From Ceratodon purpureus (lineage: Eukaryota; Streptophyta; Bryopsida; Pseudoditrichales; Ditrichaceae), in NCBI GenBank assembly GCA_014871385.1, contig CM026425.1:8595243-8659242 (forward strand): a stretch of 64,000 nucleotides of DNA. Direction: 5' to 3'. A program made the position numbers and the translations under genes. Below, piece after piece: positions 35,069 through 47,907 of the stretch (positions are counted from its first letter, which is position 1; every line of letters starts with the position of its first letter). Under the pieces are notes generated by a model. It did not search any database. It was not told the origin of the DNA and worked only from the letters and a program-made list of their open reading frames with translations.

Positions 35069-35459
35069 GGTGCAAAACGGGGTCTGGAAAAGGCCGTGTA
35101 AGTGGTACGTGAGAGAAAAGAATGGCCGCTGCCCGCGTGCTTTTTGACATGGCACCGAAGGTGCCAACGTGGTGCCAGCAACCGCCACGGGGGCTCAAAC
35201 CAATGACCTCCCCGCGAGGCGTGTGGAGGGCACAAGCTACAGTGGCAAGCTGACACCATCTGCCCACTTGGGACCAAACCCCGAGCCAAGTCATTCATGT
35301 CTCAACTATTATTCCGAGGACCTTTGTTCACAGTGCGCCACGCAGTTCTGTGCGGGCAACAACTCTGGCATCCGTTGCCAGCGGCAGAGGTGCCCAAAGT
35401 AGGGGGTTCACCTACTTTGGACATGCTTACACGGCCTTTTCCAGACCCCGTTTTGCACC
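35069..35459. mobile_element. TIR element B (MITE-like, 391 bp, TA-flanked)
   Basis: Perfect 34-bp terminal inverted repeats starting GGTGCAAAACGGGGTCTGGA, flanked by TA; the match runs 6 bp further outward as a palindromic GCATTA/TAATGC. The interior is markedly GC-richer than the surrounding DNA. Open frames on both strands span the element but match no family I know. Confidence 0.92.
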
Positions 35460-35461
35460 TA

Positions 35462-36222
35462 ATGCCTTTGTATTTTTCTGTCTCTCCAAGCATATACTTT
35501 AATTTGTGGTTGTGCACGTGACTGCAATCTCGACTTGGATTCAGACTCCAATTTGCAAATCATGGTTCTTACCCTTTCTGATATGTTTTCTAGCCCATTG
35601 ATAAATCGCCAGTGTTGTTTCTCTTTATCATGAATTGCAATTTTTTACTACAACATCTCACTTCTTACAATACAAAGTTGAACTTCTTCAACATCAATTT
35701 GAACTTCATTTAGATAGAGAGTTCCATGCCTTGTTTCTCAATCCCATAGTTAGGAAACTTGATGGTTGTAATGATTTTTCATTTTAGTGAATGTCATATA
35801 TTTCATTTAGCCACTTCTGCACTCTAAGTTGCAATAATTTCCGATATTGTAATCTTACCTTAAGCCTCTTCATGACAATGTTGTTGTTACTTAACACTTG
35901 GCCATGTCAATGATTGTATTCATTGAATCTCAAAACTTGGCCATCACTGATTATCTGTACAAGTTTTTAGTCCTCATCAACTTTACATTGTGACTTAGGC
36001 GGGCCCCATCGTCTTTATATGTGTGATTGACAGATTGTTGCTATAATATTTGAAAATTAAAACTTTTTTATTTGTTTCTTAGATGATTAATTCATGTACA
36101 ATGAATGAAAACTATATACTAAATATAATAATTCATCTGCTCATGTCTCATGGAATCACGCTCATGGCTCATGCCATAGCATTCCCTTGTATTGGATTGA
36201 TGACCATATTCGTTATATTGAG
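35462..36222. other. AT-rich spacer
   Basis: Nothing supported apart from the weak gag-like minus-strand fragment near 35560-35620 described for 33319-35068. Confidence 0.4.
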
Positions 36223-36968
36223 GGGTGTAAGCATGGTAAAGTGGACCAAAAAAGTGCTTAACTATTTGTCAGTTTCAGCCCTTTTGCAAAAATTGCACAA
36301 AAGTGACGGAAAGATGTAATTGAAGTCAATTTTTTTTGCTAATATGGATTCTCAACTTGTTTTTCTACAACTTGGAAAAGTTTCCCGCAAAGTAGACACT
36401 TTAAAGTTATTGTATGAAGGTTTTAAATCCAAGCAAAGTGAATGCAGTCATTTGGAAAAGTGAACATAACGATTTAGGGTTTTGTCTGAAATCACTTTTA
36501 ATTTTGCGGTGCCCTCTGTATATTTAAGAGGTATTCTAAAATAGTCAATTCATATACTCATTAATTGGTTTAGCGTTCCAAAAGTACCACAAGGATGTTA
36601 TTTAAGAGGGTCACTTACGCGGTACTTTTTGTCACTTTTTTTTCACCGAACATTGTTTTTTAAATTGAAAAAAACATCATCTAAAGACAACAGAGGGCAC
36701 CGGATGAAGAAATCAAGACTTTGGAAAAGTTCATTTTCATGATTTACAACTAGTGGTCAAATTTAGTTTCAATTCAGGATGTTTTTTTTATGAAGATGTA
36801 TCATGTGTGTAAGATATCTTGCGACACCCTAGAAAGTGACTAAAATGCTCAAAAACTACACCAAAATGCTCAAAATCAGCTTTGAGCTTTAAAAAACAGC
36901 ACACTTCATATTCACTTGTTAGTGGTCACATGTTGCACTTTGTGGTCCACTTTATTGTGCTTACACCC
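36223..36968. mobile_element. Foldback/TIR element (746 bp)
   Basis: Ends GGGTGTAAGCA..GTAAAGTGGACCA.AAAGTGC and its reverse complement form inverted repeats of about 35 bp with a few mismatches. TGAG directly abuts both ends (36219-36222 and 36969-36972), a likely 4-bp target duplication. Inner inverted segments continue the symmetry, for example CGGTGCCCTCTGT at about 36510 against ACAGAGGGCACCGG at about 36689, and TTGGAAAAGT on both arms. The whole element could fold into a long hairpin. No coding capacity. Confidence 0.75.
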
Positions 36969-36972
36969 TGAG

Positions 36973-39224
36973 ACATTTTGTTAATTTTGAGACAGAATGC
37001 TTAGTATTGAAAATTTCATTTTAAAATTAAATAAATGAAACTAAAAATAAATAATAGTTAAATAGTAATCCTATAATAAAAAATTATAAGTTTAAGTTGT
37101 TATCTATTAATAGATAATTATTAGTAAAGAGATGAAACAGTTTATCCTTGACTCAAGGATAAAAATGAGACTCCGAAATATCTCAATATAATGAATATGG
37201 TGTTAATTGGTATTTCACTCAAATTATTTTTGGACATTTTTTGTATGAATGCAAATTTTCTTTTACATATTTGATTGAATACATAATTCAAGTTGTTCCT
37301 AACAATCAACCATTATAGGTTCCAACCAATTTAGAGCACCGTCCAAAATAGGGCCGTCTACCTTAATCCCTAAAATCAAGATCAACCAATTTGTGGTCGA
37401 TTTGACTTGGGCAAGCTCTCAATTACTAAATTTAGATTTTTTATACTTTTAATTTTAACAATTAGTAGAGTTTTCTCATACTTTTCCAACAAGATCATTC
37501 ATGCTTCAAAATTCTTCATAATTTAGGAGAAATTCATTTCTAAAGTTTGGAAACACTATAAGGGCATGCTAAAATCTGCCCAAAACTATGGTATAATATG
37601 CTCATTTATCCTCCAAATTTACCCAAAATCAATTAGATCATAGAAATTTCAAAAATTCACCAAAATTTGAGGTTTTACTTTTTTCCAAGTTTTGTTTTTG
37701 TAAATGTGAATAAAATTTTCAAGGCATGCCGTATGATCTTACTACTGAGATTTCCAATCCAATATTTCTCTATATGCCTTTTTTTCTATCAAAGACTGGC
37801 CTTTGTATATGAATTTCAACATACCTCCATATGAAAATCAAGCATATCTTTAGGATTTATAGATTGTATAAAGGTAAAAAGTGCATGGACATATTCTCAA
37901 CCCACCTAGAAACAAGAATTTGAAGAGCCTCAAGTCAAATGTACTTTTGAAATAGAATTCTTTTGGCTCACAAAACACTTGAAACCCATTTTGCATCAAG
38001 GGAAAAAAACTTTTTTTCCAACTTTGAACATTATGATCTCACAAACGGTAAGGAGTTTGAATCTAAGATTTGAGGTACATATACATGTACAAGTAAAGTA
38101 CTAGATCCTACAGTTGTTTTTCCCCAAAATACATCAAAACTTGAAAACTTACACCTTGTATTGAAAAAGGCCAGTTTTGGGTTGTTGGAAGTTCTGAGGC
38201 CTTCGACTTTAGGGTTTTAACACAGATTTTGCTGTGCTGGTTGAATATCAAGCCTCGAATCTAGAGTTCTCGGCATCGTTCACTTAGAGCCGGTGACAAT
38301 TTTGAAAGACTTATAACTGAGTCACGATTCCACGGAACATTCTTGGCTATTAAGCAGCAAGGCTCTGAAATCATTTCAGATTAATCAGCAGGAATCGATC
38401 GAGTTGTTCAAATACTCGGTACGGACATTAATTGGGGTATCAAATTGGTCTGGAGGAGAAGGTGCATCGAAGTCGTTTTCTTGTCAAACAAAGTGAGCTA
38501 AGCTTCACAGAAGAATCTCAAACATGCAATTCGCCTTCAGTAGTACAAGAATAAGGCACCGAAGCTTTCATATTTCAACATGAGATATATCAACAAATGC
38601 ATTGACAAAAAAGTAGCTGCTTTGACAAAGCAATTGATTTCCACTTGGTGTATGAACGAAATTTTCTACTCTGGTAACAGCTACTTAGCTAGATGATTGT
38701 TAGCTCTTACTCTTACAAATATACCACCCCTCATATTGGATCCCGATTGATGTAATTTCTTTACAGCACTTAATGGGCATTGCTACCAATCTTTCAAGGA
38801 AAGAAAGGATTCGATGAAGTATGATACTGGAAATGGAAACGATTCTATATGTTCTAATCATGTAGTGCTTGGAGTGGCGCAAGTACACATACGCTTGGAC
38901 AATTCTACAGTCGATGTATGTGTCGTGTGTGAGTTGGAACCAATAAATTAGTTGGGGAATAAGAAAAGAAGCTGCCAGTTACACTCATCTGGTCATTAAC
39001 AGGGAATTCACAGAGTTATTAACGAGGGTGTTGGTGAACAATTCCATTCACGGCAAAAATCATGACAAGCTTGAATATAATTATTCCTAGCAGAACTGTT
39101 CATGGTATAAAAGACAAGCATAGTTAGGACGCACATGCCTGAATCTAGAGGATGCATGTATGTTCCTCTCCATGATGTCCCGGGCTTCACCATTGTCATT
39201 GTCCCCTCGGGCCTCTGGCCTCAC
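36973..39224. other. AT-rich spacer, more balanced in composition from about 38200
   Basis: No gene supported. A TTTAGGGTTTTAA telo-box-like word lies near 38209-38221. Confidence 0.45.
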
Positions 39225-41297
39225 GCTTGTCGGCTCGTTGTACACGCACTGGATACCTGAGGCATCTTTGACGAGCTGGCATGACGAGGCACGATTAGTA
39301 AGGAACTGCACTTTGCAACAAAAAACGGCGACTAAATTGGACTTCGGATCGAACTGAAATTCTTCTTGGAATAGTCAAGCCACTACAAAGCGATGTTATC
39401 TAGAATGTTAAAATCTCCAAGTTTTTGAAGAAAATGAAACGAGTCTAAGGAGATGTCAATCATTTGGCAGTTCTAAGATTCGCGCGCCTTCCACCGAAAG
39501 TTGTCAACCACGCGTTGACTTGATGCTCATACTAAGAAAAAGTCTCTTCAGGATTTAAACAAGGCCAGATCATTTCGGCAGGTGGGGAAAGCACTTATTC
39601 TGATTATCAGATCAGAAGACCATTGGCAAACTTGAAAATGCTTAGGATTGATAATCAGAGCATCTTCATCAATCTCCCGAGCTTATCACTCTTCAGTTTA
39701 TCCTGTGCAGCGTGTACATTACTACAGCTTCGTCCGAATGCTCGGTCTCAAATCTAAGAAAGTGGTTGGATCTGCTCCTTGTACGTGTCAATGTAACCTA
39801 CTGCTCATTCAATGACTCCAATTTCTTCAGACTAACTTTCATGACAAGAATATTTACAACATACTATCGTTGAACATTGTATGTAAATAGACAATTTACT
39901 ATTTACATATTTACAAATCACCGCTCCACTTGAACAAGGAAGGTGATGAACAGTGTACAGCCTCTTGCAGTTTGCAAAGATTAAAACAGATTTGTCGGTG
40001 TTTGGCGTAAATCAATGTAGTACCGCCATCAATAAACTACTTCAAGTAGTTCATTCACTTCATATTAATATATCCTCGTACTTGCAAGTATGCATGACTT
40101 GTAACTGTGCAGGACAAATTAAGTCGGCAGGGAATTCAAAGATTTCAGTGAAACGAATACTTTGAACAAGGACTGAAGAGTGATAAGCTTGGGAGACCCT
40201 CATCTTATTTACATACAAATTTGAGGACCTAAAGCAGTTTTCAAAGGCTAGCACGTGGTTTTGATATGTTGAGTCATTTGATGATGCATACAATTGTTTG
40301 TATTGCTTGATCTATGCCTTGATTTTTTATCACATTGTGATACTTAAAGCTTGAAACTATCCAATTAGTAAAATAAGGACATGCTCTTTCCAAACTAGGT
40401 ATCACAAGAGTTGCATATGTAATTACCTGTGAGTCTCACTTCTCCCATCAATTTTCAGATCTAAACAAATTAGATATCAGTAATTGCAAGAGTTGCATAT
40501 GCAATTCCCTGTGAATCTCAATTCTCCCATCAATCTTTTAAACTAAACATCTGTACAATCACATGCCTGAAAAGGAAAATTTCATAGGTGATAAATGTTC
40601 AAACTTGGTGAGAATTGTGAGACTACTGCAGGGAAGTACATCAGGTTTCCCATGTGAAACCTACTGTAAGATCCCTATATATATAAGCTCATAGCATGAT
40701 GCAATACACCATGTTGAAACTTAAGAACAATCTAAAGAATCAACACGTCACGTAAGCAAGTTACTTGCAGAAGCTCCCATCCAGGCAACTAATCCTAATC
40801 ATACTTGTGGAATCTCCTGTTGCCATCCTGACAATTGAGATGAAAGTAAAACATACCGAGTCAACCTCTCAAGTGGAAACTCCAAAGCACCCGAGGCAAA
40901 ATGCTTCCTCATTTACAGAATGCAACTTAAACTTCATGTGCACCTACAAGAATAATCAGCGCTCTTGATATAAGCCAGGTTTAAAACATGTTTGTGTGTA
41001 TGACTGGTGTCTATTATTCTTGCATCTTAACGTTTCCACAGAAGGGTTAGCCTCTCACAATCTCAAAGTTTTCAGGATGAGGAGAGGTTTGTCGTGAGTC
41101 AAAGCTAGCACACATATTGATCACTAATTTACTTGTCTAAAACTAAAAGTCATCTCAAGCGCCGACCCCGAATTAACATACTCCTGGTACAAGGTAACAA
41201 GGTTGTTCTGCAGATCAAGGGAAGTGACAGCAAAGAAGACAAAGACCAGCAAGATCGATAAATACTGCACCTTCAGACTCGCTCCTCGGAGCTGCAT
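39225..41297 (-). CDS. Candidate secretory-protein gene, partial model, unrecognised
   Basis: Two well-formed exons and one possible one. Exon a (41297-41133, 55 codons, donor GTAAAT) starts MQLRGASLKV and runs into a strongly hydrophobic stretch ending FFAVTS, a typical signal peptide. A possible exon (40943-40881) continues in phase as VHMKFKLHSVNEEAFCLGCFG but has a weak donor. Exon z (39353-39225, phase 0 both sides, acceptor TTTCAG, donor GTGAGG) reads FDPKSNLVAVFCCKVQFLTN...CVYNEPTS with four cysteines. I could not bridge 40880-39354 or find the stop exon. A Cys-containing extracellular or vacuolar protein is plausible; it may also be a pseudogene or chance. Confidence 0.38.
40403..40539. 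repeat. Diverged tandem duplication, about 79-bp period
   Basis: CAAGAGTTGCATATG, CCTGTGA.TCTCA and TTCTCCCATCAAT recur in the same order in two adjacent copies starting near 40408 and 40487, with scattered substitutions. Confidence 0.75.
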
Positions 41298-44200
41298 GCT
41301 CCTCCAGCTACACAGTACACTAGGGTCGATAGTGGGCTTCCGCAACAAAACATGTACAGGAGGTTCAAGGATACAGCTTTATAACTTTCGCACACCTGTA
41401 TAGGAATATCTGAATTGTCTCGAACGGCATGCTGTAACAGTGGCACGTCAAATAATAGCCCCACAGATATACAATTGTATTATCATTTGGTATGTTAGAG
41501 ATACAGCATCGCTCATGATCCACGTCCTGCCTCGTCGCCGGTCCAGCGAAAATGCAACGAACGAGTCACTGCGAGCGGGGCTTGACCGGCATTTTAAAAC
41601 TACAAATTGCAGAAGCAGTAGTGGTGGTAAGTTCACACATCGGATGCACGCACCCAGACACACATGCAGCTGGCTTGAGTCCCTTGACCAAGTTATCGAT
41701 CATAAATATAATTTCACGAATTTAGAAAAGTGTTGCGGCTCCCAAGAATCATGACCTCAAGTGGTTCTGAAAGTACAGCCTGTGATGGCTCCGAGTGTCC
41801 GTTGTTTGCTACCAGAAAATATTATGAAACAGAATCAGATCAAGCCACTGACGAACCGGTTCAGATCGAGCAACGAATCACCTAGCAAGATTCCACAATT
41901 GAGTTTGAAAACAGTGTGTTTCCAAGTAATCACTCGATCCCAAAATTGCACAGAAAAGACAAAACTGATTGCAAAGACGACAAAACTGATATCATTTTGC
42001 TGCATAAATTTACAAAAACCGGGTTGAATCAGGTTGTCACTTGGTCACTTGGTCACTTGGGATTGCAGTTACGACTTCCGAAGGGTCATGTCCGGCCCTG
42101 AATTGTAGTTCCGTTTACCCGAGTTTCTGCAAGTTTGCAATGGCTACAGTGTCGATTTTGTGCCAAATTTGCAACCTTCAATGCGACTCGGCGATGGCAA
42201 GCTCCATGCTACGCTGACGTCCAAAGGTTGGTCTCCTTCCTCCGTGGCTTCTTGTAGTTGTTGTGCTTCCTTTCCTGGCTTTTGTTACGAGAAAATTTGG
42301 ATGACTGCCGTAACTTACTTCTCTATGCCCTTCACTTTATGTAGCATGCATTCAAAACATATTCATTCATTCAAATATATATATATAAATAAATAAAGCT
42401 CGTTGTTCAAACTTCAAGCCCCACACTTCTACTATACTTATTGGTCCATAGAACATAAATCTTATTAAAAGAAGTTAGCTCCAGAAAGGTTTTGACTATA
42501 AAATTTTGTATAATTTCTTCATTTTGGAAGCCTATTAATGGAAGAACTTTTTTGCATTTTTTTTATTCATGTAATTGTATATTTTCATGATTATTTGGAC
42601 TTTTCTAATTTATTAATTAATAAAATTAATCACAAACATCAAATAAAGGTGTCATTACAAGACTTTCTAGTATCAACTGAACTTTTAGATTTTGGTTCTT
42701 TTGTATAAGTTAAACTGTTAAATCACCACCCTTTAAATTGATGATAGCTTAATTCAACAGAGTTATGAATATTCAGTTCTAAATACGTTAAATCATTGTA
42801 ATTTAACAAAACAATTACTATAGCCATATAGTTGGATCATTTTAATATGAATAATTAAAGCACAATAAAAATAAACCAAAATGTCTTCATAGTATTATTA
42901 AAGTTGGTAGTGAAATTTGAATGTTCTCCATCAACTATAGAATATACCTCCAACTAACAACTAGTTTGCTTCAAGAGGCTTTAGCAGCCCTATATAGATT
43001 CTAAGTACCACTTATAACATATATTTTTAGCATCTATATAATTTATAGATGTTTAAAAACACTCATAGAATGCATTCAAAGCTCTTGGTGGATTCCAAAA
43101 TTCTTTCAAAGTTGAGCCTATTTACTTTCATTTGGCAACAACTATACTACTTTCAATTTTCAATTTTCAATTTTTTATTTTGATGTGTCCTAAAATGACC
43201 TTGCTTTGTCAAAAAAATGCCCAAAAAGTCACCGATTTGACTCAAAAAGCAAAATGTGTCAAAAAAAGATCTGTTGTACTAAAATGATTGCTAATCATTT
43301 ATTACAACTTGGATTGACATGATAATTCTATTGTAATAGTAATAGCTAGACTTAAAGAGATTCTATCTTAATATTGTTTATCAAAAACGGACATTGGATG
43401 AAGGAGTACAAGCCCTCAAAGTTGCAGCCATCAAAATGCACAAAAATTGTCTAGAATTAAAATCCGTGTTTTCAAATGATTCCCAAAAAAAATTTAATTT
43501 TTTATTAATTTGAAAGTTTTACCACATAAACTAGACATCATGATAGAGTTTTATCAGATTTTCATTGAAATCAGACATTGTATGCAAAAGTTCCAGCTCT
43601 TTGAAGCATTTTGTAGCCACTGCCTTTCCATGTCCACTTTTCTAGTCCAGTATCACACTCTTGCTACCACCTTCTTCAGTTACTTCTTCCCCATTCCGAG
43701 ATTTTTTCCATTACAAACTTTTTCCTCTTACCACCTCTCCTGATTACCACCTCTTTCTTGGTTACCACCTCGTTTTATTACCACCACCTTTTCAAAATAA
43801 ACTTTTTTTTAATATCATTCACTATGGAAAGATCAAAAACCACCAAGCGTATAAGTATAAATACAAACATAAATAAATGATAGAACGCCGTACTTGAATG
43901 GGGTCGTCAAATATTATATGCTATTCAAGGAAAAACAATTATTAATATTTGTACAAAGGCTTATTCCTAATTACTGCTAGCTAATTCACCTTATGAATTT
44001 AGTGTCATCTACTCTTATTTTTTACATTAAAAAGATACTAAATCAACTCAAGAATTTTATATAAGGGACTGTATATTTTGTACTGAACATTTCATTAAAT
44101 CCCTTAAAACGTTTTCAGGAAAATGTATCGTTTCTTAAATTTTCTCAACAGCTAAATAAATGGCAATTAGGCAGTTTACGCAACATGGTGATGGAAGTCA

Positions 44201-44390
44201 ATCTACGAAAATTTACTTGCGTATGTCTTCTTTTATATTGTAATTACGTAATTACATCAGTCTTTCAAGAATCAATATGTGCAGGGTTAGCTCTGTCACA
44301 TAATAATTCCCAAGACCAAGGTCTTAACTCTGGGCGGAGGGTACCCTGGCAACTATGATAGTACTTCACATCCAACCATTTAATCCTGAA
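41298..44390. other. Spacer, AT-rich from about 42350
   Basis: 41298-42300 is closer to genic composition but gives no frame I can support. It has a 9-bp triplet repeat (CACTTGGT) at about 42037-42060. 42350-44390 is AT-rich, with a TTACCACCTC repeat cluster near 43725-43795. Confidence 0.4.
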
Positions 44391-44567
44391 TAGCAAATTG
44401 TGCGGCGTGCCGTAGTTTCCACTCAGGGAGGAAAACTTATCATTTTCCGCTCAGATAGAAAACTCTGGATACTTTTCTAGCAAATTGTGCGGCGTGCCGT
44501 AGTTTCCACTCAGGGAGGAAAACTTATCATTTTCCGCTCAGATAGAAAACTCTGGATACTTTTCTAG
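44391..44567. repeat. Perfect 87-bp tandem duplication
   Basis: Two head-to-tail copies, period 87 bp, from TAGCAAATTGTGCGGCGTGC to ACTTTTCTAG, with no difference seen between copies. It lies about 310 bp beyond the stop codon of the bHLH gene. Confidence 0.95.
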
Positions 44568-44877
44568 AGACTTTTTCAACTGCATCTGCAAATGTTTCAC
44601 TCCCTACTTGAGAAGATCCAATTACTGATATATACTATTGAACAAAATTTCTTCATCAGAACTTGACAACTAGCTAAATGATTATGCTCAAGAGAGCTGT
44701 AAGTAGCATTTACAGGAAAAGAATGCATCGAGTTTCAAACGTCTGAACTCTTGCTAATTGATCCTATTTTTCTGTTCTAACATGATGGTGAATCTTCACA
44801 GGACCGTTGAGTTGAGTTATGAGTCAGCTTGCTTTTGATCACAATTAGCTTAGTCAGTACTATGCTTCACAGCGCTG

Positions 44878-47110
44878 TTACGAAAACTGCAATCCAGACT
44901 TTCCTAATAATTTTTTGATGTCAGCTCTCACTTCTTCCAGTGTCATGTCATTCCAGCTGCTCATCTGCAAAGGTGCCCACCCGCATGTCCTTCAGTAAGA
45001 TTCGAGAATGGGTTCTTAATAAGTTCCATTTAATAATTGTATCATACAAATACAACATTAACCAGATCAAGGAGATCACGAAGTGGAATTTCTATCATAT
45101 GCCAGAATTTCTATCAAATGAAATAAACCAGTACATATGCACACAGTGATTCTCTCCTTGTATGGAGGCAGATGTGTGTCAACATTTACCTTGACAATGA
45201 AGGTGCAGGTAACCTTAGCAGAGGTGATGACAACAATGCTGGTGTAGACAATCTCAATCACAAATGCCTCAATAGCTTGGCTAAGTTGCACAAGAATACC
45301 AGACTGTTCCATGCAGATGAGGTCTAGCTTATACACTCCATGATCCAATTTGACGACATCCAGCTGGATCTGCACAAAAATTGATGTCGTAAGTTGCGAA
45401 GTTGGCGACAAGACTTAACTAAAGCAGGGTTACTTTAGATCATGATAAGAATTTAGATAACCGACTTCCCAAACAAAGCACCAAATGGCAAAAACATTCA
45501 TCAAAGATAATGAATTTCACATGAAGCGAGGGAGCATGTAGAAAATCTCCAACCTTTGAACTAAACATTGATAGCATGGAAATTTCACAAAGATATTCAC
45601 AGACATATAGGGCCATTCAACATCAGACGACTTCCAGTTTCTACACAGTTTTGCACTTCGATCGTAGGATAGAGAGCTAATGATGAAAAGTTAAGACGGC
45701 CAGCCTTAGAGATCTATCCAGCCATGAAATAGTTTCTTCGATTCTACCACTAGTACTTCATGATTTTTAGACAAGCGCAAAGAAAATGAATCAACAGTTT
45801 ATCGACACTTCATTAATCAAGTAACGCGGCAAAAACCCTTAGGGTCTGGTGATGGACCGGCTAGCCTTAATTGTCTGCATCAGAAGTAGACACCAAACTG
45901 ATACGCAAAAATTAGTGTGTATTCTTCATTTCGGCCTATATTTTAAAAACAAAATTGGCCACGATTCAGGTCAATATCCCACCCCTAAATATTTAAGTTT
46001 CCCATGAAGCAAGAATATCTGACTTACCAGTTGCAAATCCCAATCTCGACTTGAAGCTGGGCTTGTCTCATATTCACATCGCACCACGGAGTTGTCAATG
46101 AACTCCGAACAGAAAGAACCGTCTGTTGACGAGTTCTTCTGGTTCTCACCCTCATTGTCACCATAACTTGTTCCCACGTCAGTGCTGGAACTCTTGGTCA
46201 CTTCTACAGTTTTTAGGTCAAATGTGCGTCGGTCTTCATCATGGCTGTCTGTGCTCTCTAGTGTCTCTACTTGCCGCTTGAGGTCTTGTAAGTGATTGAT
46301 CGCGTCTGTGAGTATCGAGACTCTGTCCATCTGATAGAAACCAGCATACGGAATCACGGATCACAAATTCAAATTGTGTAACTGGTTGCAGAGGTACTTG
46401 GCCAAGCTACAAAACGAGAATCAAGCTCTAGTTATCCCGGAAGTTATTCAGAAATATAGATTTACGACGGAATCTGATGCTATTGGACTTGTATCTAAAT
46501 GTTTGGAAGAAACAAAACGACTCGGCGTTTCCAAAGGAAAACGTACCTTCTGGTTGAACATTGGAACCAACTCTCGCAGAGTAATAAGACCCTTCTGTAA
46601 TTTCTCTCTCCTTCTTCGTTCTGATATGAGGTTCTTGGATGCCACCCAGCCGTCTGGAGTACTCTCAGAACTTCGGCGCCGTCTACCCGTTCTAATCTTC
46701 CGAGGTGCCTCCACTGGAGGCTCCAAACTTGGGAACACTGCTTCTGGCAGTGATTCTGGACGATTAGGAATTCTATCAGTGATAGACAATTCAGGAAATC
46801 CGTTGAGCGGCAGGTCAGTGGAAACATCATGATTGTAACCAGAATGAAACTGAAAAACTTGTCCATATCGAGAATCTACGGATCCAAGCATGTCCGGCCG
46901 TTGCATTTGAATTCGTGTTGGATAATTGAGTGCAGTCACTCGTTCAGATAATTGCTGCCATGCCAATTCATCCGCATCCATTGAGCCAGCTGAGTCCATG
47001 TCGAAACTATTACCAAGTTTATAACACAAACTGTTCGCAGCTTCTGACGAGGAGCTCCATGTGCGAAAGTTTGGAGAACTTTCAGCCATAGCTGTAATTG
47101 GAACGTACAC
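44878..47110 (-). CDS. bHLH transcription factor with C-terminal ACT-like domain
   Basis: Four exons (minus): 47110-46547, 46330-46028, 45369-45190, 44964-44878, all phase 0, giving 377 residues from the first ATG or 370 from the second (47089, MAESSPNF). The bHLH domain (about residues 158-215) reads SKNLISERRRREKLQKGLIT, then LRELVPMFNQK joined across intron 1 to MDRVSILTDAINHLQDLKRQ. The basic region keeps the E-box-contacting Glu and the Arg residues but has Asn where many bHLHs have His, as in the plant DYT1/AMS-type groups. A basic patch GRRRRSS precedes it. A Ser/Asp-rich linker leads to an ACT-like fold (IQLDVVKLDHGVYKLDLICM...) used for dimerisation, ending MSSWNDMTLEEVRADIKKLL. Nuclear DNA-binding regulator; membership of the tapetum/meiocyte-related clade is inference. 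Confidence 0.93.
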
Positions 47111-47907
47111 CTGAATACGGGACTACTTTACAGATGCTGAGCCTGACGCTTCTCCTGATTCTTGTTACAGACGCAGTTTATTGCATACTGGTCAGTGGTT
47201 CGGAACACTATCATTTAAATGTTGAACTCCAGCTGCAGTCTGGCTCTGCGGAAGGAGAAAAACTATCAGTGGCAGTTTGTTTGTGATTAAGTTATAAACA
47301 ACCTTGCAGTACAAGTTTCAGTAAGTACTCTCCCGCATCGTAAGAATTGTACGATTGAAGAAAATCATTATTGGTGCCAAACGCACTAGCAAACTATATC
47401 ATTAGTACTCTGGCAATATAACTCACAAGGCCGATCTTCAACAAATCAGATAAACTAAAGGCTACTGTCATGCAAAGAGCTAGAGTAACCGCCAACATTT
47501 ATATAAAACTCATTCTGGTATGAAGGCGATCGGATACGAAGAGGCAGGGTCAACCTGAACTTGGAGGGACATATTTATTTACAATGCACGAAACTTAAAG
47601 AAGCTCCAGAAATCTAAGCGATGGTCCGAAGCCATTGAGCTATTCCAGAATCATTTAAAATATAAACGATGTTCCGGAGTCTAGAGAAAGAGCTCAATCG
47701 TCCACTCACTCTGGTCCCTGCAACTACCTACAAAAAGCGTTCTTTCGCAAAGGAACAACACCCTAACAGCAAATGAAATATTTTTTGATGTACCTCAAAT
47801 TGTATATACGTCCTACATGTCTCGATCTTCCGAGCTGTTGACAAGATGAGCACCGTGTGCCCAGAACCGCGTCAATCGACTAAAAATACCTAAACACTCC
47901 TGGAAGA
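47111..47907. other. Upstream region of the bHLH gene
   Basis: Probable 5' UTR and promoter of the minus-strand bHLH gene; no separate gene supported. Confidence 0.45.

Noticed and set aside
35001-35402. Overlapping open frames on both strands
   Set aside because: They coincide with GC-rich TIR element B and read through its inverted repeats.
46374-46832. 152-codon plus-strand open frame
   Set aside because: It lies antisense to exon 1 of the bHLH gene, whose frame matches a known domain; the plus frame shows no family signal.
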